Source: Aurantiacibacter gangjinensis
Lineage (GTDB): Bacteria > Pseudomonadota > Alphaproteobacteria > Sphingomonadales > Sphingomonadaceae
DNA: 64,000 nt
Assembly (NCBI RefSeq): GCF_001886695.1
Contig: NZ_CP018097.1
Span: 620,001 to 684,000, forward strand
Direction of reading: 5' to 3'
This document shows, one piece after another, positions 16,010-25,340 of the stretch (position 1 is the first letter of the stretch; the number at the start of each line of letters is the position of its first letter). The notes under the pieces are model-generated. The model was given only the letters and a program-made list of their open reading frames with translations, searched no databases and was not told the origin of the DNA. A program made the translations under genes and the position numbers.

Positions 16010-17413
16010 ATGGACAATCTGCGCGGCAATTTCGGTGCTCTGGACGCATCCGACCTCGGCCCTGGTCTCGATTCGCTGGGGCTTGAGCCTGCCGTCGATT
16101 TCGATGAGCCGGAAGAGGATCACGATCCCACACCGCCGCCTTCCATCGGCACGGATGAGCGCCGCATGCAGGTGCGCGCCTACAATTTCTGGGCCAGCCT
16201 GCTCGACAATTGCAATTTCCCTTCGATCGAGGATCTTGATCCGGACAACCTTCCCGATTTCGGCCCGCATTCGGTGCTGCTCGATTTCTCCTGCGGTATC
16301 GACAATCCCGAAGTCAGCTATCTGGGCGACAAGCTGGCCGAGGAATGCGATGCCGGCAGCGCGACCATCACCCGCCTCTCGGATGTCCCGGCACGCTCTT
16401 TGCTGAGCCGCATCACCGATCATTACATGCAGATCATCGCCAACCAGGCACCGATCGGTTTCGAGGCGGAATTCGTCAACCAGCGCGGCGCGACGATCCT
16501 TTATCGCGGCATCCTGCTGCCTTTCTCCAGCGACGATGACACGATCGATTTCATCTATGGCGTCATCAACTGGAAGGAGATGGCCGAGGCCGATGCGGCA
16601 GACGAGCTGCTGCTCGAAGTGGACCAGGCTCTCGATGCGCCGGAAGAGCCGCGCCGCACTGAGGATTCCGGCATGGTGGACTGGGCCGATGGTCCTGCCG
16701 CTTTCGATATCGAAGAGCCGCTGGAACTGACGCATACGGTAGACGACCTTGCGCCGGTTGCCGGCCTTGCCGCTACCGATATCGCCGTCGCTGATCCTGC
16801 GGAGATGGAGTTGGCCGACTGGCTGGCGGTCGCCCGCGAGATGGCGCAGACCGCCAAGAGCAGCGAAGAGCGCACGCGCGCTTCCCTGTATGAAGCGGTG
16901 TCGCGCGCATACGACTTCGCTCTCGCCGCATTCGAAACGCCGGCCGAATTCGCAGAATTGCTGGCCGATTCCGGGCTGACGAGGCAGGATCGCGCGCCGA
17001 TGACGCCGGTCGTGAAGCTCGTCTTCGGCGGCGAATACGACAAGACCCGTCTCACCGAATATGCCGCCGTCCTCAGCTGGGCCAAGCGTAATGCTGTGGA
17101 GCGCGGCGCCTTGGCAGAATTCCTGCGCAATGCCGAAGGCGGCCTTAAAGGGATTATCGCCGCCGAACGCGATTTCCGCCGCGACGCGGAAGGCACACCG
17201 CCTGCCCCCAAGAAAACGCGCGGGCCGAAAAAATCCATCGCCCGCAAACTGCGCGCCATCGAACCGCGCCGCTTCGAATCGCTCGCCAGCGAAGGCGAGG
17301 AATTTGCGCTGGTCATGGTCCGCCGCACCGAAAGCGGCGATGTGGTGATGCTGGGTGAAGTGCCCGGCAACACCGCGCTGATTGAAAAGGCGGCGCGCGA
17401 ACTTATCGGCTGA
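16010..17413 (+). CDS. PAS_5-type PAS domain protein
   Basis: A 467-aa protein; the ATG at 16010 with GGAAGG upstream is preferred to an earlier in-frame start. Residues about 50-190 show the alphaproteobacterial PAS_5 pattern (YNFWASLLDNCNFPSIEDL, RGILLPFSSDDDTIDFIYGVINW). The rest is acidic and helical with a basic stretch near 400 (PKKTRGPKKSIARKL), without a kinase or cyclase domain. It is probably a cytoplasmic sensor or scaffold with unknown output. Confidence 0.7.
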   Translation: MDNLRGNFGALDASDLGPGLDSLGLEPAVDFDEPEEDHDPTPPPSIGTDERRMQVRAYNFWASLLDNCNFPSIEDLDPDNLPDFGPHSVLLDFSCGIDNPEVSYLGDKLAEECDAGSATITRLSDVPARSLLSRITDHYMQIIANQAPIGFEAEFVNQRGATILYRGILLPFSSDDDTIDFIYGVINWKEMAEADAADELLLEVDQALDAPEEPRRTEDSGMVDWADGPAAFDIEEPLELTHTVDDLAPVAGLAATDIAVADPAEMELADWLAVAREMAQTAKSSEERTRASLYEAVSRAYDFALAAFETPAEFAELLADSGLTRQDRAPMTPVVKLVFGGEYDKTRLTEYAAVLSWAKRNAVERGALAEFLRNAEGGLKGIIAAERDFRRDAEGTPPAPKKTRGPKKSIARKLRAIEPRRFESLASEGEEFALVMVRRTESGDVVMLGEVPGNTALIEKAARELIG

Positions 17414-17458
17414 AACCGTTATCGGAACCAGCCGCCATGCGGGCGGGTTGGAGAAAGC

Positions 17459-18607
17459 ATGCCGCTTTTCCCGACCCGCCCGCTTCGCATCCAACCCTAT
17501 TTCGGCCATCGCAGCGCCAGCCGCCTGATCCTGTCCGCCCGCGCCCTATATGGCGGGGAAGCGACCTTCGGCGAGAAGAGCGGCATGGCTGCCATCGGAA
17601 CCATGCTCGGCCAATTCATCAGCCACGAGGCGGAGGGCGTAGAAGTCACTCTGGAAGTCGAGGGCGAGGACGGCCCGATCCTCTCGCACACGGAGATCAC
17701 CGATAGCGAAGGTTTTGTCGAATTCGATGTTGCGCTCGATCCCGAATGGGATTTGCCCGATCATCCGATGTGGGAAACTGTAACCCTGCGCTGGACCAGT
17801 AGTGATGATTCGCAACAGGTCGAGGCTCATGTCCTCGCCCCGGCAGCCGATGGCAAACTGGCGGTTATTTCGGACATCGACGACACGATCATCGAAACCG
17901 GCATTACCGGCGGGTTGAAATCGGTCGCCGCAAACTGGGACCGGGTCTTCGCGCAAATGCCCTCGGGCCGCACCATCGTGCCCGGTGCCGACAGCTTTTA
18001 TGCCGGGATCGGCGGCGGAGCGGCTGGCGGCAAGCGCTGTCCGAAAGAGCAGATGCCCGCGACGAAGCGGCCGTTTTTCTATGTCTCGTCGAGCCCGTGG
18101 AACCTCTTTCCCTACCTCGTCGCGTTCCAGCGCATGCGCGGCCTGCCGCTCGGCCCCCTGAAGTTGCGCGATTGGGGGCTGAACAAGCAGACCTTCGGCA
18201 AGTCGAGCCACGGTTCGCACAAGACATCGGCGATCGCCGACATTATCGAGATGTATCCCGACAAGCGCTTCGCCATGATCGGCGACGACACGCAGGGCGA
18301 CTTGCCGGCCTTCGCCCATGCGGTAAAACAATTTCCCGGACGGATCGCCGCCGTTTTCATGCGCACAGTCTCGACAAAGCAATTCTCGCCCGAAGAAGAG
18401 GCCGGTATCGCGGCGATCAAGGATGCGGGCATCCCGCTGTGGATGGGCGAAGATTACGCCACCGGGCTGGAATTCCTTGCCGCCAATGGCTTTACGCCGG
18501 GCGGCGAGACCGAGCAGATCGTCAAGACGGTAGATCGCGTCGCGGATGACGACGCCCAGACCACCGCCGAAGGACAAGCCGCCGCAGTGCCGAGCCAGCC
18601 CGCATAA
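17459..18607 (+). CDS. App1-family phosphatidate phosphatase-like protein (DUF2183)
   Basis: A 382-aa protein with the haloacid-dehalogenase signature D139-x-D141-x-T143 (ISDIDDTI), a YVSSSPWNLFPYL motif II region, and GDDTQGDLPAF for the acidic motif. These define the App1 catalytic domain. The yeast relative dephosphorylates phosphatidate; bacterial substrates are not established. GGAGAAAGC precedes the ATG. No signal peptide is visible. Confidence 0.85.
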   Translation: MPLFPTRPLRIQPYFGHRSASRLILSARALYGGEATFGEKSGMAAIGTMLGQFISHEAEGVEVTLEVEGEDGPILSHTEITDSEGFVEFDVALDPEWDLPDHPMWETVTLRWTSSDDSQQVEAHVLAPAADGKLAVISDIDDTIIETGITGGLKSVAANWDRVFAQMPSGRTIVPGADSFYAGIGGGAAGGKRCPKEQMPATKRPFFYVSSSPWNLFPYLVAFQRMRGLPLGPLKLRDWGLNKQTFGKSSHGSHKTSAIADIIEMYPDKRFAMIGDDTQGDLPAFAHAVKQFPGRIAAVFMRTVSTKQFSPEEEAGIAAIKDAGIPLWMGEDYATGLEFLAANGFTPGGETEQIVKTVDRVADDDAQTTAEGQAAAVPSQPA

Positions 18608-18655
18608 TCTTCAGTTCCGGTTCAGCGCACAAGCCGCTAGGTTGGCGGCGATACT

Positions 18656-20029
18656 ATGCGCATTCTCCGACTGATCCTCGTTCGCCTTACCGCGATTCTC
18701 GCTCTTTTCGCGATGGGCGTGCAGCCCGTCGCCGCGCAGGGCATTTCCGTGCTCCGCGATGCGGAGACGGAGGCGCTGCTGCAGGATATGACCGATCCGC
18801 TGGCGGATGCTGCGGGGCTTGGCCAAGGCGCTGTCGAGATCGTCTTGGTCAATGACAACTCGATCAACGCGTTCGTGGCGGGCGGACAGCGCATTTTCAT
18901 CCATTCCGGCCTCATCAACGAGGCCGACACCGCGAATGAAGTGCAGGGCGTGATCGCGCACGAGCTGGGCCATATCACCGGCGGGCATATCAACCGCTTC
19001 TCCGAAGGCGCGGGTCAGTATACGCGGATTTCGCTGCTTTCCGCCCTGCTGGCCGTGGGCGCGGCGCTGGCAGGCGCGGGCGATGCGGCCATGGGCGTGC
19101 TGGCAGCCGGACAACAGGCGGCCATGGGCAGCTTCCTCGCCTTCAGCCGCTCGCAGGAGGCATCCGCCGATGCCGCAGGGGCGGAATATCTCTCCGTCGC
19201 CGGTATCAGCGGGCGCGGCAGCCTGACTTTCTTCGAGAAGCTGCAGAGCTTCGAATTCCGCCGCGGCATCAGCCAGGCGAATGAGCGCGAATATGGCCGC
19301 ACCCACCCGCTTACGGGCACCCGCCTCGCGCGCCTGCGCGAAGTGTATGAGGCCGATCCCGCATGGGATGCACCCAGCGATCCCGACCTGGAGCGTCGCT
19401 TCCAGGCGGTCAAAGGCAAGCTCTATGGCTTCCTCGCGCCGCATGCGCGGGTGATGGCGGCCTATCCTGCCTATATGACCGGCACACCTGCGCGCTATGC
19501 CCGTGCCTATTCCTACCACCGCGAGGCACTGATCCCCGAAGCCTTGGCCGAGGTGGATGCGCTGATCGCCAGCGAACCGCAAAATCCCTATTTTCTCGAA
19601 CTGCGCGGACAGATCCTGCTGGAGTCGGGCCGCGTCGAAGAAGCGCTACCGGCGCTGCGCGAAGCCACCCGCCTCACCAATTCCAACCCGCTGATCGCCA
19701 CCAGCCTCGGCCATGCGCTGATCGCGACCGAAGAACCGGAGAACTATGTCGAGGCAGAGCAGGTGCTGCGCGCTGCCATCGGGCGCGATCACCAGAACCC
19801 GTTCGCGTGGTACCAGCTGGGCGTTGTCTACAATCACAATGGCGATGTTCCGCGCGCGCGCCTTGCAAGTGCAGAGCAGCAGGTGATGCAGGGCAATTTC
19901 CAGGGGGCCTTGGTGAACGCACAGGCGGCGGAGAACGCCCTCCCCACCGGCTCGCCGGACTGGCTGCGTGCGCAGGATGTGGGCTTGCAGGCGCGGCAAT
20001 TGCTTGAACGGCAGCGCGATCGCAATTAG
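18656..20029 (+). CDS. M48 family metalloprotease with TPR repeats (BepA-like)
   Basis: A 457-aa protein with a signal peptide ending near VAAQG, zinc motif H102-E-L-G-H106, and the downstream glutamate in QEASADAAG. The C-terminal half (about 280-450) consists of TPR-like helices. This is the architecture of periplasmic BepA/YfgC proteases that survey outer-membrane protein assembly. It is followed 12 bases later by a DsbA-like gene, consistent with a periplasmic quality-control unit. Confidence 0.88.
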   Translation: MRILRLILVRLTAILALFAMGVQPVAAQGISVLRDAETEALLQDMTDPLADAAGLGQGAVEIVLVNDNSINAFVAGGQRIFIHSGLINEADTANEVQGVIAHELGHITGGHINRFSEGAGQYTRISLLSALLAVGAALAGAGDAAMGVLAAGQQAAMGSFLAFSRSQEASADAAGAEYLSVAGISGRGSLTFFEKLQSFEFRRGISQANEREYGRTHPLTGTRLARLREVYEADPAWDAPSDPDLERRFQAVKGKLYGFLAPHARVMAAYPAYMTGTPARYARAYSYHREALIPEALAEVDALIASEPQNPYFLELRGQILLESGRVEEALPALREATRLTNSNPLIATSLGHALIATEEPENYVEAEQVLRAAIGRDHQNPFAWYQLGVVYNHNGDVPRARLASAEQQVMQGNFQGALVNAQAAENALPTGSPDWLRAQDVGLQARQLLERQRDRN

Positions 20030-20041
20030 GCCCACTGCCCT

Positions 20042-20737
20042 ATGAAAAGCTGGCTACTCACCGCCGCGATTGCGCTCATTGCCGGATTCGCCGGAGCGGC
20101 GGCATGGGATCATTCCGGCCTCGCGCCCGACCGCACGCGCGATGCCCTGATGGCCGAACCCGAAATGTTGCCCGAAGCGATGGCCGAATTGCAGCGCCGC
20201 GACATGATGGAGCGGATCGAGCCGATGCGCGCCGAGCTGGAAACGCCCTTTCCGGGTGCGGTGATGGGGAACCCGGATGGTAACATCACGCTCGTCGAAT
20301 TCACCGATTACGCATGCGGCTTCTGTCGATCCAGCCTCGCCGACGTCAACAGCCTGATCGCCGCGAACCCCGATTTGCGGGTAGTGGTAAGGGAGTATCC
20401 GATCCTGTCGGATGGCAGCGTGGAGGCAGCACGCATGGCGCTCGCAGCAGCGCAGCAAGGCCGGTACGAAGCCTTCCACAATGCGATGTTCGCTGCCGAT
20501 GGCCTGTCGACCGCGACGATCGAGGCGGCCGCGCAGCAGGCCGGGGTCGATCTGCAACAAGCACGCGCCGCCATCGACACCGGCATGCTCGACGATCAAT
20601 TGCAGAACAACGTCTTCCTCGCCCGCAATCTCGGCCTCACCGGCACACCGGCATGGATCGTGGGCGACCAGGTGCTGAATGGAGCCGTCGGGGAAGAGAC
20701 CCTGAGCGAGGCCATCGCCGAGGCCCGAGATTCCTGA
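20042..20737 (+). CDS. DsbA-family thiol:disulfide protein
   Basis: A 231-aa protein with an N-terminal membrane anchor or signal (about 1-22), a thioredoxin fold with C92-G-F-C95 (FTDYACGFC), and the cis-proline loop TGTPAW. It resembles Com1/DsbA-like proteins that oxidise or isomerise disulfides in the periplasm. It sits directly behind the M48 protease gene. Confidence 0.87.
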   Translation: MKSWLLTAAIALIAGFAGAAAWDHSGLAPDRTRDALMAEPEMLPEAMAELQRRDMMERIEPMRAELETPFPGAVMGNPDGNITLVEFTDYACGFCRSSLADVNSLIAANPDLRVVVREYPILSDGSVEAARMALAAAQQGRYEAFHNAMFAADGLSTATIEAAAQQAGVDLQQARAAIDTGMLDDQLQNNVFLARNLGLTGTPAWIVGDQVLNGAVGEETLSEAIAEARDS

Positions 20738-20816
20738 GACAGGCCGCCTCGATTCCGCGGCGGACCCCACGCCTACGGCACTGAAATCCGCAGAGGGCCG
20801 CGCTAGAACCGGCTCG

Positions 20817-22031
20817 ATGGCCGTCCTGCCGATCGAGCCCGTCCCGTTTTTCGAGGACAAGAACCGCGCCTTCTGGCGGCTGCAAATGCTCGGCTGGGGC
20901 GGCGCCTTCGTGCTGCGCGTGGCAACCTCTGTCGCGAATGAACGGCCATGGGACTTCCTGATCGTGGTCGCAATCGCAGCAATCGCGGGCTTTTCGATCA
21001 GCAGCGTGTTGTCGGTCGTCTATTCGCATCTCATCAACCGCAGCCCGGTGGTCACATGGACGGCCACCACGCTGGTGCTGCTGGTGGCAGTATCGGTTTC
21101 CGCCTTCATCAATGCATGGACCATCGATGTCTATCAGGGCGGCAGCGAGGGCGGCTTCATCCAGCTGATGCTGGGCGTGTTCTATATCGACATGGCGCTA
21201 CTGGGCGCATGGTCGGCGCTGTATTACGCCATCAATTTCTTCCTGCAGGTGGAACAACAGGCGGACCGGCTGGAGCGGCTGGAAGCGCAGGCGACTAGCG
21301 CGCAGCTCGCCATGCTGCGTTACCAGCTCAATCCGCATTTCCTGTTCAACACGCTGAATTCCATCTCCACACTCGTGCTGCTGAAGCAGACAGAGCCCGC
21401 CAATGCGATGCTGACGCGGCTCTCGGGTTTCCTGCGCCACACGCTGGTCAACCAGCCGGGCGGCAAGGTGACCGTCGCCCAGGAAGTGGAGACGTTGAAA
21501 CTCTATCTCGATATCGAGCGCATGCGTTTCGAAGAGCGGCTGCGCACCGATTTCCGGATCGATGATCGCGCCGCCCATGGCTGCATCCCCTCCTTCCTGC
21601 TCCAGCCCCTGGTCGAGAACGCGATCAAATACGGCGTCTCCGCGCAGGAGGAAGGCGCGCGCATTTCACTCGCCGCGCAAGTCATCGGCAGCCGCCTGCG
21701 CCTCACCGTTTCCGATACGGGGCCGGGCTTGCAGGGCACGCAGCGCAATGCCGAGAACATCGCCAGCCAGCCATCATCGACCGGCGTCGGCCTTGCCAAT
21801 ATCCGCGACCGGCTGGCGCAGGCCTATGGCGAGGATCACCGCTTCGATATCGAGACGCCGCCCGATGGCGGCTTCACTGTTATAATCGAGCTGCCTTTCG
21901 AGCGTGAGGAGCCAGAAACCGCACCGCAGAAACTTCCCGCCGCTTCGCCCGTTGGTTCGGGGCGGGCGGTGAGTAGACCCGAGACAGAACCGCAATCCGT
22001 CACTGCCCCCCAGACCGGAGCCAATGCATGA
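20817..22031 (+). CDS. LytS/YehU-type sensor histidine kinase
   Basis: A 404-aa protein with four predicted membrane segments between about residues 30 and 145, a short coiled coil, and the His_kinase box with H174 (NPHFLFNTLN). An ATPase domain follows (ENAIKYGV, DTGPGL, GVGLANIRDRL). There is no extracellular sensor domain of note. The gene overlaps the LytTR regulator by four bases, so the two form one module. Confidence 0.92.
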   Translation: MAVLPIEPVPFFEDKNRAFWRLQMLGWGGAFVLRVATSVANERPWDFLIVVAIAAIAGFSISSVLSVVYSHLINRSPVVTWTATTLVLLVAVSVSAFINAWTIDVYQGGSEGGFIQLMLGVFYIDMALLGAWSALYYAINFFLQVEQQADRLERLEAQATSAQLAMLRYQLNPHFLFNTLNSISTLVLLKQTEPANAMLTRLSGFLRHTLVNQPGGKVTVAQEVETLKLYLDIERMRFEERLRTDFRIDDRAAHGCIPSFLLQPLVENAIKYGVSAQEEGARISLAAQVIGSRLRLTVSDTGPGLQGTQRNAENIASQPSSTGVGLANIRDRLAQAYGEDHRFDIETPPDGGFTVIIELPFEREEPETAPQKLPAASPVGSGRAVSRPETEPQSVTAPQTGANA

Positions 22032-22822
22032 GCATCCGCACTATCCTCGTCGATGACGAGAAACTCGCCATTCAGGGCCTTCAGGTCCGCCTCGAACCGC
22101 ACAAGGATATCGAGGTGATCGAAACCTGCGCCAATGGCCGCGAGGCTATCCGCGCCATCAAGACGCTGAAGCCGGACCTTGTTTTCCTCGACATCCAGAT
22201 GCCGGGTTTCGACGGGTTTTCCGTCGTCAAAGGCGTGATGGACGTGGAGCCGCCGCTCTTCGTTTTCGTCACCGCTTTCCAGGAACACGCCATCCGCGCC
22301 TTCGAGGCAAATGCCGTCAATTACCTGATGAAGCCGGTGGATGAAGACAAGCTGGCCGACACGATCGAGCGTGTGCGCCAGCGCATGGCCGAAAAGGCCA
22401 GCGCGCAGGAGGCCGAGAAGCTGAAGGATGTGCTGGCCGAAGTCAGCCCCGAAAGCCTCGACGATATCGGCGGCGAGGACGGCAGCTCGGCCCGCTATGA
22501 AAAGATGATCAACGTGAAGGATCGGGGGCAGATCTTCCGCGTGGATGTCGACACGATCGAGCATATCGAAGCCGCAGGCGACTATATGTGCATCTACACC
22601 GGCGACAATTCGCTGATCCTGCGCGAGACGATGAAGGATCTGGAACGGCGTCTGGACCCGAAGAATTTCCAGCGCGTCCACCGCTCCACCATCGTCAATC
22701 TCGACCAGGTGCGGCAAGTAAAACCGCACACCAATGGCGAATGCTTCCTCGTGCTGGATTCAGGGGCTGAGGTGAAGGTTTCGCGGTCCTATCGCGATGT
22801 GGTGGCGCGTTTCGTGCATTAG
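22028..22822 (+). CDS. LytTR response regulator
   Basis: A 264-aa regulator. The receiver domain has D9/D10 and the phosphoacceptor D55 (VFLDIQMPG), and K at YLMKPV. The LytTR DNA-binding domain spans about 155-262 (INVKDRGQIFRVDVDTI, FQRVHRSTIVNLDQVRQV). It is the partner of the kinase upstream. A second, paralogous pair lies at 60,507-62,437. Confidence 0.93.
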   Translation: MSIRTILVDDEKLAIQGLQVRLEPHKDIEVIETCANGREAIRAIKTLKPDLVFLDIQMPGFDGFSVVKGVMDVEPPLFVFVTAFQEHAIRAFEANAVNYLMKPVDEDKLADTIERVRQRMAEKASAQEAEKLKDVLAEVSPESLDDIGGEDGSSARYEKMINVKDRGQIFRVDVDTIEHIEAAGDYMCIYTGDNSLILRETMKDLERRLDPKNFQRVHRSTIVNLDQVRQVKPHTNGECFLVLDSGAEVKVSRSYRDVVARFVH

Positions 22823-22861
22823 GTGCTCTTGCGGTAGCCCGGCGACCGTGCCACCCATTCC

Positions 22862-22940
22862 CCGTTCGTCCTGAGCTTGTCGAAGGGCGAATTGGCGAAA
22901 CCTGCGCGGTTTCGTGCTTCGACAGGCTCAGCACGAACGG
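22862..22940. repeat. REP-like inverted repeat before nadC
   Basis: The left arm (22862-22885) begins CCGTTCGTCCTGAGC and the right arm (22917-22940) is its near-complement ending GCACGAACGG, with 22 of 24 positions matching. Sequences of this type are scattered in sphingomonad genomes. The right arm ends six bases before the nadC ATG. Confidence 0.8.
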
Positions 22941-22946
22941 ACAATT

Positions 22947-23807
22947 ATGACGTTTTCCCTTCAAGGCTTCGACCTCGACCGTTTTGTCCGCGAGACGCTG
23001 GCAGAAGACCTTGGCGAAGGCCTGGCTGGCGGCGGGACCGATGTTACCGCCACCAGCGTGATCCCCGCCGATGCGCGTTTCCAGGGCGTGATGGACAGCC
23101 GCGACGCCGTCACCGTGGCGGGCTTGCCCATTGCCGTCGCCTTCTTCCGCCACCTCGACCCGGACATGCAAATCGATGTGCTCGTGGACGAAGGCGCGAA
23201 GGTCGAACCCGGCGCGGACCTGTTGCGCCTTTCCGGCAACGCCCGCGCCATGCTGACCGCCGAGCGCAGCGCATTGAACACGGTGCAGCACCTTTCGGGT
23301 ATCGCCACCCTGGTCCGGCAATATGTCACCGCGATGGACAACCCTGATTGCACCCTTCTCGACACGCGCAAGACCATTCCCGGGCTGCGCCACATCGAGA
23401 AATACGCCGTGCGCATGGGCGGCGGCAGCAACCATCGCATGGGGCTGTGGGATGCCGCCATGATCAAGGACAATCACATCCTCGTCGCTGGCAATGTGGG
23501 CGAAGCGGTGCGCCGTGCGCGCGATGCCGGTGTCGCCAACATCATCTGCGAAGTGGACCGTATCGACCAGATCGAACCGGCGCTGGCCGCAGGCGCCGAT
23601 CACTTGCTGCTCGACAATATTTCGCCCGAAACCCTGCGCGAAGCCGTGCGCCTGATCGACGGCCGTGCCAAGACCGAAGCGAGCGGCGGCATCACGCTCG
23701 AAACGATCAAGGCCAAAGCCGCCAGCGGGGTGGATTACGTGTCCGTCGGTCGCCTTACACAGAGCGCGCCTGCTGCCGATATCGGCCTCGATTTCACGGT
23801 TGCGTGA
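22947..23807 (+). CDS. nadC: Nicotinate-nucleotide pyrophosphorylase (carboxylating)
   Basis: A 286-aa quinolinate phosphoribosyltransferase of NAD synthesis. Visible motifs are LAEDLGEGLAGGGTDVTA, ERSALNTVQHLSGIAT, DTRKTIPGLRHIEKYA and GGGSNHRMGLWD, which line the quinolinate/PRPP site, plus EASGGI near the end. ATG 22947 is used because upstream in-frame codons fall inside the repeat arm. The ribosome binding site is weak and would lie in the repeat. Confidence 0.95.
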   Translation: MTFSLQGFDLDRFVRETLAEDLGEGLAGGGTDVTATSVIPADARFQGVMDSRDAVTVAGLPIAVAFFRHLDPDMQIDVLVDEGAKVEPGADLLRLSGNARAMLTAERSALNTVQHLSGIATLVRQYVTAMDNPDCTLLDTRKTIPGLRHIEKYAVRMGGGSNHRMGLWDAAMIKDNHILVAGNVGEAVRRARDAGVANIICEVDRIDQIEPALAAGADHLLLDNISPETLREAVRLIDGRAKTEASGGITLETIKAKAASGVDYVSVGRLTQSAPAADIGLDFTVA

Positions 23808-23816
23808 GGCAGAGCC

Positions 23817-24263
23817 ATGAAGTTGGCGCGCGGGCCGAGGCCGTGGTCCATTCGGCTGTTCGCCATCCTGTTCCTCGCCTCGGCACTGATCCGCTTCGTT
23901 GACGGACTGCTCGATCCGACCACAATGATCGTCGATCTCTTCCGCTGGTTGCCGAATATAACCATCACGCAGGACATTGCCGTCGTCGCGCTCAACGCGC
24001 AATTCACCATCGCATTGATACCGGTCGCGCTGATTTGGTTTCGCGCCAGCCGCATTGCGCGCATCCTGATCGGCGTGATGGTCGGCGTCCGGTTGCTAGC
24101 GCTTTCAGAGCTCGTAGCGGCATGGCAACAATGGGGCGCGCTCGATCCCGTGGAGCCGATAATGCTGGCCTTGTCCGCCGCCGCGCTGGCGCAACTGTTC
24201 ACTCCGTCAGCCAATCGCTGGATTGCGCTCAAGGGGAGGCGTGAGGCCGATGCGTTCGAATAA
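23817..24263 (+). CDS. Small integral membrane protein, unknown function
   Basis: A 148-aa protein with about four hydrophobic segments (IRLFAILFLASALIRFV; FTIALIPVALIWF; ARILIGVMVGVRLLAL; IMLALSAAALAQLF). No family recognised. It starts 10 bases after nadC and overlaps the next gene by 14 bases, suggesting one transcript. Confidence 0.7.
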   Translation: MKLARGPRPWSIRLFAILFLASALIRFVDGLLDPTTMIVDLFRWLPNITITQDIAVVALNAQFTIALIPVALIWFRASRIARILIGVMVGVRLLALSELVAAWQQWGALDPVEPIMLALSAAALAQLFTPSANRWIALKGRREADAFE

Positions 24264-24972
24264 GATCAGCGTGAGGATGGGCATGGCGGCGGCGCTATGT
24301 GCGCTGGTCCCGACAACCGCCCTCGCCCAGGCCTATCAGTGCCGCGTGCCCGATGCGCCGGTCAGCCTGCCGCGCATCGAGCGTGACGGGCCGGTGCGGC
24401 AGATGCCGGTGACGGGATATACTCTGGCGCTCAGCTGGAGCCCGGAATTCTGCCGCTTCCGCGATGACGAGGCGCGCCATGCCCGCCAATGCTCGGGGCG
24501 CGCGGGGCGCTTTGCCTTCGTCGTCCACGGCCTGTGGCCCAATGGCGAGCGGGGCTGGCCGCAATGGTGCCCCACGCGCCGCCAGCCGAGCCAGTCCGAG
24601 GTGCGCGCCAGCATGTGCATGTCGCCCGACGCCGCGCTGATCGCCCGGCAATGGGCGAAGCACGGCAGCTGCATGACACGCGATCCGGACGCCTACCAGC
24701 AGGTCACGCGCATCCTGTGGAACAGCCTGCGCTGGCCCGATTTCGACCGCCTCTCCCGCCGCCGCGACCTGACCGCCGGCGAGATCCGCACCGCCTTCGC
24801 CGATGCCAACCCGTACTGGAATGCGGAGGATGTCGGGCTAGTGCTCAATAGCCGCGGATGGCTGCGCGAAATGCGCCTGTGCTACGGCGCGGACTTCATG
24901 CCGACGGCCTGCGACGCGCGGCGGTATGGTCCAGATGACGGGGACGAGGTGCGCATTTGGCGGGGGCTTTAG
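24250..24972 (+). CDS. Ribonuclease T2 family protein
   Basis: From ATG 24250 the product is 240 aa with a signal peptide ending near TTALAQA. Both catalytic segments are present: H93 in FVVHGLWPNG and H138 in WAKHGSC. Several cysteines are likely disulfide-bonded (C70-range, C107, C141). It is a periplasmic or secreted endoribonuclease cutting single-stranded RNA through a 2',3'-cyclic intermediate. The start overlaps the previous membrane-protein gene. Confidence 0.9.
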   Translation: MRSNKISVRMGMAAALCALVPTTALAQAYQCRVPDAPVSLPRIERDGPVRQMPVTGYTLALSWSPEFCRFRDDEARHARQCSGRAGRFAFVVHGLWPNGERGWPQWCPTRRQPSQSEVRASMCMSPDAALIARQWAKHGSCMTRDPDAYQQVTRILWNSLRWPDFDRLSRRRDLTAGEIRTAFADANPYWNAEDVGLVLNSRGWLREMRLCYGADFMPTACDARRYGPDDGDEVRIWRGL

Positions 24973-24983
24973 GAACCTGCACC

Positions 24984-25015
24984 ACGTCACCCCGGACTTG
25001 ATCCGGGGTCCCGCT
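24984..25015. repeat. Left 32-bp terminal inverted repeat of the GIY-YIG unit
   Basis: Contains the palindromic core CCCCGGACTTGATCCGGGG. Its full 32 bases match the reverse complement of 25341-25372 at 31 of 32 positions. It begins 12 bases after the RNase T2 stop codon. Confidence 0.9.
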
Positions 25016-25034
25016 TATTGTGAGAGTGACAGCC

Positions 25035-25334
25035 ATGGATCGCGAAACGCACGGCGGTTGGCTGTACATCATGGCTGACCGTTATCGTGGCACAATGTAT
25101 GTCGGTATGACTGCCGACTTAGCCGCGCGGATCGTTCAGCACCGCGATGGGTCTGGCTCCAAGTTCTGCGCAGAATACGGACTTACCAAGCTTGTTTGGG
25201 CGGAGAAGATTGCGCCAATCCACCTTTGCATCGAACAGGAAAAGCGCATGAAGAAGTGGCGGCGTGAATGGAAAATCGCGCTAGTCGAAAAGGCTAATCC
25301 TGACTGGAAGGAGCTGTTCGAGCAACTGATCTAG
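25035..25334 (+). CDS. Small GIY-YIG endonuclease domain protein
   Basis: A 99-aa single-domain protein. WLYIMADRYRGTMYVGMT is the GIY-YIG core (Y-I at 11-12, Y-V-G at 22-24), R32 the catalytic arginine and E68 in CIEQEKRMKKW the metal-binding glutamate; N89 fits the final motif. It belongs to the UvrC/Slx1-like small proteins (UPF0213 type). ATG 25035 is chosen; GTG 25020 would add five residues. The gene fills the space between two terminal inverted repeats and may encode the enzyme acting on them. Confidence 0.88.
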   Translation: MDRETHGGWLYIMADRYRGTMYVGMTADLAARIVQHRDGSGSKFCAEYGLTKLVWAEKIAPIHLCIEQEKRMKKWRREWKIALVEKANPDWKELFEQLI

Positions 25335-25340
25335 AAAGAG

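Noticed and set aside
15920-17509. 529-aa minus-strand frame opposite the PAS protein
   Set aside because: No recognisable domains; shadow of the plus-strand PAS_5 gene.
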